Virus record (IMG/VR): IMGVR_UViG_3300001796_000003
Coordinates: 33,044-97,043 of that record
DNA from: a virus
Reading direction: 5' to 3' (one strand)
DNA: 64,000 nucleotides
In this document: positions 59,938-64,000 of the stretch, piece after piece
How positions within the stretch are numbered: the stretch's first letter is position 1
How the letters are laid out: every line of letters starts with the position of its first letter
The notes under the pieces: model-generated
Told to the model about the DNA's origin: nothing
Database searches by the model: none
Seen by the model: only the letters and a program-made list of their open reading frames with translations
Made by a program: the position numbers and the translations under genes

Positions 59938-62900
59938 ATGGCTCGTATTCGAGATTCAGCTGTTACTATCAATTCTGTGGCCACAGCGAGCATGGTGTGT
60001 GAGATGCCAACACATCAGTCGGGAGACCTACTTGTTGCATTTGTGGCCAAGGATCTTGCTGCTGCTTTTACAACACCGGCATCATGGAGTGCAGTTCAGA
60101 CTGTTATTAGTGCTGGTGCAGGTGGTGGTGTATACACAAAGAGAGCAGCGAGTTCCTCGGAAACTGTGACTTTTGCACTCACCTCAGCTCCTTGTTGCGC
60201 ACTTGTTGTTGCGGTGCAAGGTGTGTTCGGTACAACGGCAACAGACGGCATTAGTGCATCTGGTAACACAGTCGCAGACGACACTACGCTTCCATTTGCT
60301 TCTGCGAGCTGCACTCCTACGCACAATGGTTGTTTGGTAATGAGTGGACTGATTACAGACTCTGGTATCGGTCCATTTGCGCAAGCTGGATGGGTTAATG
60401 CTTTCGCTGGTGACACGGGGGCGAATAGTCTCTGTGTCTCATATACTCTTCAAGGTACAGCAGGTGCTATCGCGGGTCCGAGTCACTGGGCCGCTGCAGC
60501 AGACGATACACGCGCTGTAATTATTGCTTTGCGAGACGATGGTACTTCAAACTTACGCGAGACATATGTGTCTCGTTCTACTGTGCCTGCAACTCTCTTA
60601 ATGCCAATGGTTGGAGCTACAGCCGGTGATGCCGGTACATGGGTGGCTGCCGCGAGCATTACACATACAAGTCTTGGCGGTAAGACAGTTACGGGAGTTG
60701 CGGTTGCTGCAGCTGCAGACTCTGGATATAACCCATTTCACGCTGCGGCTCGATCTGCGGGATCGTCATCTACTACTAACCTTGCTCATACTGAATTTAC
60801 ACCAACTGCCGCATACAACCTAACAACGGGTTCAGGCGTATTGTTTGGTACTTGGCGTCCTCAAGTACCTCGAGACTACATTGACATGGGATCTGCTGTA
60901 CGTGGCGGCGTTTACGTTGACCTAGCAGGTGCGACTCCTAATACTACATATTCAGCTTGGGTTGTAGGAGCACAATTCAGTGCAACAACAGATCCATCGA
61001 ACCGCCAAAACTTTGCCATTCAGGTTGCACAGACTTCTGATACGCGTTTCGCGAATGCTGGTACTGTTACACTAACTTCAGTTCCTCGTGTGGCTTTTGG
61101 GTCTTCGGGATATTACGGTGCGTGTTCCATCGAATGGAGCCAACTTGTAATGCTCAATGAGACCGTAACTCTTGGTGGGACTTCTGCTAACCCGATTGAC
61201 TTTGATCGCTTTGTAAATGCCGTGAACCGCGGATCAGGTGACATTCCTGTGCTTGTTCGCGCTGGTGCAGCTGTAACATGCTGGACACGTCTGCGTTTCG
61301 GCGGCGAAGATTCAACCCATGTTTCCTTTGATCTACAGACTTTTCAGTACCCCAGGAAGGCAGATGAAATCGACTACTTAGATTTTCATGTGGATAATAA
61401 TCACCTGGGATTTGAGTTTTACGGTCTTGCTGGCGATTCGCTTCGCTTTACCAACTGCGTATTTACATCAGACTCACCGTATTATTGGCGCTTTAACGCT
61501 AGCCATTCTGGTTCTGCTACGCTTAATTTTGCAGGTTCAACAGTTGTGCGCGCGACAGTAACGTTGCGTTCAACTGTAACACTCAACCGTACGACGTTTG
61601 TAAGCTGTCCTTCGTTTACGCAGAATGCAGCTACACTCACATCATGTTCATTCTCTTCTTCGCCGGTAACCTCTGACAACCCAACACTCATTTCGGCTGC
61701 AACCTTCACATCGGCGGGCACGGGGCACGGACTCATCATTACAACGCCAGGTACCTATACGCTTACAAATGATACGTTCACTGGATTTGCTGGAACTGAC
61801 GGTTCGACGGGCAACGAGGCAATCTATAATAACTCAGGTGGTGCAGTAACGCTTAATATTGTCGGTGGTACTACACCGTCAGTGCGCAACGGCGCTGGCG
61901 CCTCAACGTCGCTAATAGTAAACCCTGTTACGACATCACTAACTGTTAGAGATCAAATTAGCAATGCCGCAATACAGAGTGCACGTGCACTCTTATTGGC
62001 CGCAGATAATACGGGTCCGCTTCCCTATAACGTAACTGTGACAGTTGCAGGTTCAACTGAAAATGCAGTGGTATTTGATGCGTATGCTGATCGTCTTATT
62101 GGCAGCAACGTTCCTTCTTCTGACACCAATTACACAATGAGCTGTTGGGTACGACTTGATTCAGCACCACTAGCGTCATTCACTTCTGTTCCTCTTGCTC
62201 TCACACGTGGATCTGGTGGCGATTATGCTCACACCATTTCGATTAATGAGAACCTACAAATGTCAATTATTGACAACTTGGGCGGAACGGTCGTTAGAAC
62301 TTTGGCGCTAGGAACATGGTATTACCTTGCGCATACAGTGTCTGGTGGCACCACTACACTATTCTCCCGCGCTGCCAATGAAGCCTCTTTCTCGTCCGGA
62401 ACTAAGACAACAGTTACAGGCCCTTGGACACCCACGCAATTGAATATCTCAGGTTGGGATGTGTTTGGTACTGCTGTCCGAGGTCGCATGGCACATGTGC
62501 GAATCTGGAATCGTGTGTTAACCACGACAGAGTTGTTGGCTGAATCACTATCACGCACTCCAGTATCTTCAACGAACTTACTAGGTGCTTGGGCATTAGC
62601 TGGTAGTGCGGCTCGTGCAACTGCTATTAACGGTTCTGCACTCACTGATGCCTCGACCGGCCCATGGGGCACAGATTTAGGCCCCATTACACTAGCAACT
62701 GTGACTCATAACTCTCATAATGTTAGCACTGGCCAAAAGATGCTTATTAAGGGTGCAAACGAAATCGAGTACAATGGAGTTAAGGCTGTAACCGTGGTTA
62801 ATGCCAACTCATATACATATCCCGCAATTGGAGCAACTGTAACTCCTGCCACTGGTACGATCAAATCAACTGGAGTTGTGTTAGAAGGTGTAACAGACGC

Positions 62901-63066
62901 CAGCGGCGTCCTATCTGAAGTTCGAAGCTGGAGTGCATCACAGCCAGTTACTGGGCGAATTCGTCGGGCTACCACTGGTACGCTTTATAGAACAGGCACT
63001 GTGACGGGTACGGTGAGCAATACGAGTGGTTTTAGTGCTACAGTGCTTCTAATCAGAGACGAATAA
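59938..63066 (+). CDS. Very large tail protein with LamG-like domain
   Basis: 1042 residues. Residues about 450-650 have beta-helix rungs (FTNCVFTSDSPYY; TLTSCSFSSSPVT). Residues about 711-885 are a LamG domain (YTMSCWVRLDSAPL, WYYLAHTVSGGTTTLF, MAHVRIWNRVLTTTEL). The C-terminal HNSHNVSTGQKMLIKGA module resembles modules in the first gene. It is a candidate receptor-binding or glycan-binding fibre. No enzymatic site seen. Confidence 0.75.
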   Translation: MARIRDSAVTINSVATASMVCEMPTHQSGDLLVAFVAKDLAAAFTTPASWSAVQTVISAGAGGGVYTKRAASSSETVTFALTSAPCCALVVAVQGVFGTTATDGISASGNTVADDTTLPFASASCTPTHNGCLVMSGLITDSGIGPFAQAGWVNAFAGDTGANSLCVSYTLQGTAGAIAGPSHWAAAADDTRAVIIALRDDGTSNLRETYVSRSTVPATLLMPMVGATAGDAGTWVAAASITHTSLGGKTVTGVAVAAAADSGYNPFHAAARSAGSSSTTNLAHTEFTPTAAYNLTTGSGVLFGTWRPQVPRDYIDMGSAVRGGVYVDLAGATPNTTYSAWVVGAQFSATTDPSNRQNFAIQVAQTSDTRFANAGTVTLTSVPRVAFGSSGYYGACSIEWSQLVMLNETVTLGGTSANPIDFDRFVNAVNRGSGDIPVLVRAGAAVTCWTRLRFGGEDSTHVSFDLQTFQYPRKADEIDYLDFHVDNNHLGFEFYGLAGDSLRFTNCVFTSDSPYYWRFNASHSGSATLNFAGSTVVRATVTLRSTVTLNRTTFVSCPSFTQNAATLTSCSFSSSPVTSDNPTLISAATFTSAGTGHGLIITTPGTYTLTNDTFTGFAGTDGSTGNEAIYNNSGGAVTLNIVGGTTPSVRNGAGASTSLIVNPVTTSLTVRDQISNAAIQSARALLLAADNTGPLPYNVTVTVAGSTENAVVFDAYADRLIGSNVPSSDTNYTMSCWVRLDSAPLASFTSVPLALTRGSGGDYAHTISINENLQMSIIDNLGGTVVRTLALGTWYYLAHTVSGGTTTLFSRAANEASFSSGTKTTVTGPWTPTQLNISGWDVFGTAVRGRMAHVRIWNRVLTTTELLAESLSRTPVSSTNLLGAWALAGSAARATAINGSALTDASTGPWGTDLGPITLATVTHNSHNVSTGQKMLIKGANEIEYNGVKAVTVVNANSYTYPAIGATVTPATGTIKSTGVVLEGVTDASGVLSEVRSWSASQPVTGRIRRATTGTLYRTGTVTGTVSNTSGFSATVLLIRDE

Positions 63067-63068
63067 TC

Positions 63069-63272
63069 ATGAGCGACATTAATAAGAGAAATGCTGAAAC
63101 CGTACGTCTTACTTTAGAAAGTATGAATAAGAAAATTGCTGACCAGCAAATCCAAATTAATGGGTTGCAGTCAACTATTAGTACACTTAACAATCAGTTA
63201 AATGAAGTTCAGCAAATACTCAATATCATGCGCGCTAAACAGGGCGGTAGAGGTCCGACTGTAAAGGAATAA
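63069..63272 (+). CDS. Small coiled-coil protein
   Basis: 67 residues, helical with heptad-like hydrophobics (LESMNKKIADQQIQINGLQ), typical of short trimerisation or chaperone proteins next to fibre genes. Starts 2 nt after the previous stop. Confidence 0.6.
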   Translation: MSDINKRNAETVRLTLESMNKKIADQQIQINGLQSTISTLNNQLNEVQQILNIMRAKQGGRGPTVKE

Positions 63273-63275
63273 GCT

Positions 63276-64000
63276 ATGGCTATTACTATTAACTGGGATG
63301 CCCGAGAGATTTTTATTCCAAAATCAGACCTTACGTTGATTCAATCTGTTCCCACTGAAATTCGTGAGATAGATTTGGATTTTTTACGGTTAACTCTCAA
63401 AAGTCTTGAAGACGATGAAACTGGAATGCTATTCCCAGCGACTCATAACCACGTTGCTCCTATTGCAGTAGGAGGAGTCTCTCTTGCTCGCGTAGTAGAG
63501 TTAATAAACGATTACACGATAACTTTTGAAGATGGTAATTACGCAGTGAACATTGTTGGAGGCAACTCCAATGTAGGCGATCGAGTAAACGTCAACCAAG
63601 TGTCTGTGCGCTCTGCTAACTCTGCTGGTCTTGTGCAGAGCTCTGAAATTGAGTTTTCTAGCTTCCAGAATGCAGTGTGGCTAAATCAAGCCAATGGATC
63701 AATTGGAACCCTGTATCCTAAGGGTACAGCCATGCAGCCAGTTAACAGTTTATTAGACGCCCAATTAATAGCTTCCTTACGTGGCTTTAATACCTTTCGT
63801 ATTCTGGGGATGTATACTAGTTTAGGAACAGAAATTCAGAATGGGGGTCATTTTCTCGGATCAAACCTCAATTATGACCGCATCATGATTACTCCGGGAA
63901 CTCAGATAGTTGGTGGTCAGTATGAAAAACTGTGGATAAAGGGAGATGCTATGGGTGGCACTTTCCAAGAGTGCTTTATTGAAGACTGTATGACACTGCT
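63276..64000 (+). CDS. Structural protein, 3' end cut by window
   Basis: The open frame from the ATG at 63276 runs to the window end (about 241 residues). It opens with INWDAREIFIPKSDLTLIQ, then VNIVGGNSNVGDRVNVNQVS, common in phage tail or baseplate structural proteins. Rest of the gene is missing. RBS AAGGAATAAGCT-like sequence is weak. Confidence 0.65.
   Translation, partial: MAITINWDAREIFIPKSDLTLIQSVPTEIREIDLDFLRLTLKSLEDDETGMLFPATHNHVAPIAVGGVSLARVVELINDYTITFEDGNYAVNIVGGNSNVGDRVNVNQVSVRSANSAGLVQSSEIEFSSFQNAVWLNQANGSIGTLYPKGTAMQPVNSLLDAQLIASLRGFNTFRILGMYTSLGTEIQNGGHFLGSNLNYDRIMITPGTQIVGGQYEKLWIKGDAMGGTFQECFIEDCMTL

Noticed and set aside
1-64000. CRISPR array, integrase, attachment site or insertion sequence
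   Set aside because: No regular direct repeats with spacers, no recombinase or transposase signature was found by eye.
1-64000. Bacterial chromosome or prophage origin of the window
   Set aside because: Gene density, overlaps and content are those of a lytic phage, and no host flank or integrase is visible.

Overview
The window is part of a tailed double-stranded DNA phage genome (Caudoviricetes). It holds a terminase, portal, prohead protease, scaffold and major capsid protein, a phage replisome and recombination set, and large repetitive tail-fibre proteins. No bacterial housekeeping block, ribosomal RNA, integrase or partition system was seen, so this is most likely a lytic phage rather than a prophage. 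Core modules alone fill more than 64 kb and both ends are cut inside structural genes, so the full genome is considerably larger. The host cannot be named from the sequence. No tail sheath, tube or tape-measure gene was recognised, so the morphotype is open.

Layout. 1-5.6 kb: fibre and lectin-like tail proteins (+). 5.6-8.4 kb: a minus-strand operon with a DnaB-like helicase and a small TOPRIM primase. 8.6-19.1 kb: SF2 helicase, possible cysteine protease, dUTPase, methyltransferase-like protein, GroEL, an SbcC/gp46-type ATPase and accessory genes, ending in a strong terminator. 19.2-28.8 kb: metallophosphatase, C-family (DnaE-type) DNA polymerase, gp32-like ssDNA-binding protein, RecA/UvsX and SbcD/gp47-type nuclease. 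28.8-34.2 kb: HTH protein, small and large terminase, portal. 34.2-35.4 kb: a structured intergenic element and a minus-strand IMPDH/GMP reductase. 35.5-38.2 kb: HNH nuclease, dNMP kinase, small proteins. 38.2-40.0 kb: minus-strand prohead protease and a partner. 40.2-42.9 kb: small virion-like protein, scaffold, major capsid protein, strong terminator. 42.9-51.1 kb: permuted papain-like hydrolase, two beta-helix spikes, a translation cluster (peptide deformylase, tRNA, three micro-ORFs, PTH2-like hydrolase), thymidylate kinase, T5 A1-like metallophosphoesterase. 51.1-64 kb: virion proteins, a connector and large tail proteins.

How it fits together. Replication would use the phage DnaE polymerase, helicase, primase and ssDNA-binding protein. 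RecA, the SF2 helicase and the gp46/gp47 pair supply recombination and end processing. Nucleotide supply is supported by dUTPase, two dNMP-kinase-like proteins and an IMPDH/GMPR. Head assembly uses protease, scaffold and capsid protein, with the portal and terminase packaging DNA.

Most unusual signals: (1) TATAAT/TACAAT boxes without a visible -35, several exactly 6-8 nt before an ATG, implying leaderless mRNAs; (2) two sites where a -10 box overlaps a hairpin that buries the ribosome binding site, which would make translation depend on where transcription starts; (3) a sigma-70 region-2-like domain inside a Pro/Ala-rich protein of the structural block, with separate HTH proteins elsewhere; (4) a protease C-terminus that copies the capsid protein N-terminal motif; (5) a compact three-way-junction structure after the portal gene; (6) a tRNA with an enlarged anticodon loop, followed by three overlapping paralogous micro-ORFs and a hydrolase gene that lacks an in-frame start; (7) paralogous HNH nuclease genes directly ahead of both the gp46 and gp47 genes.
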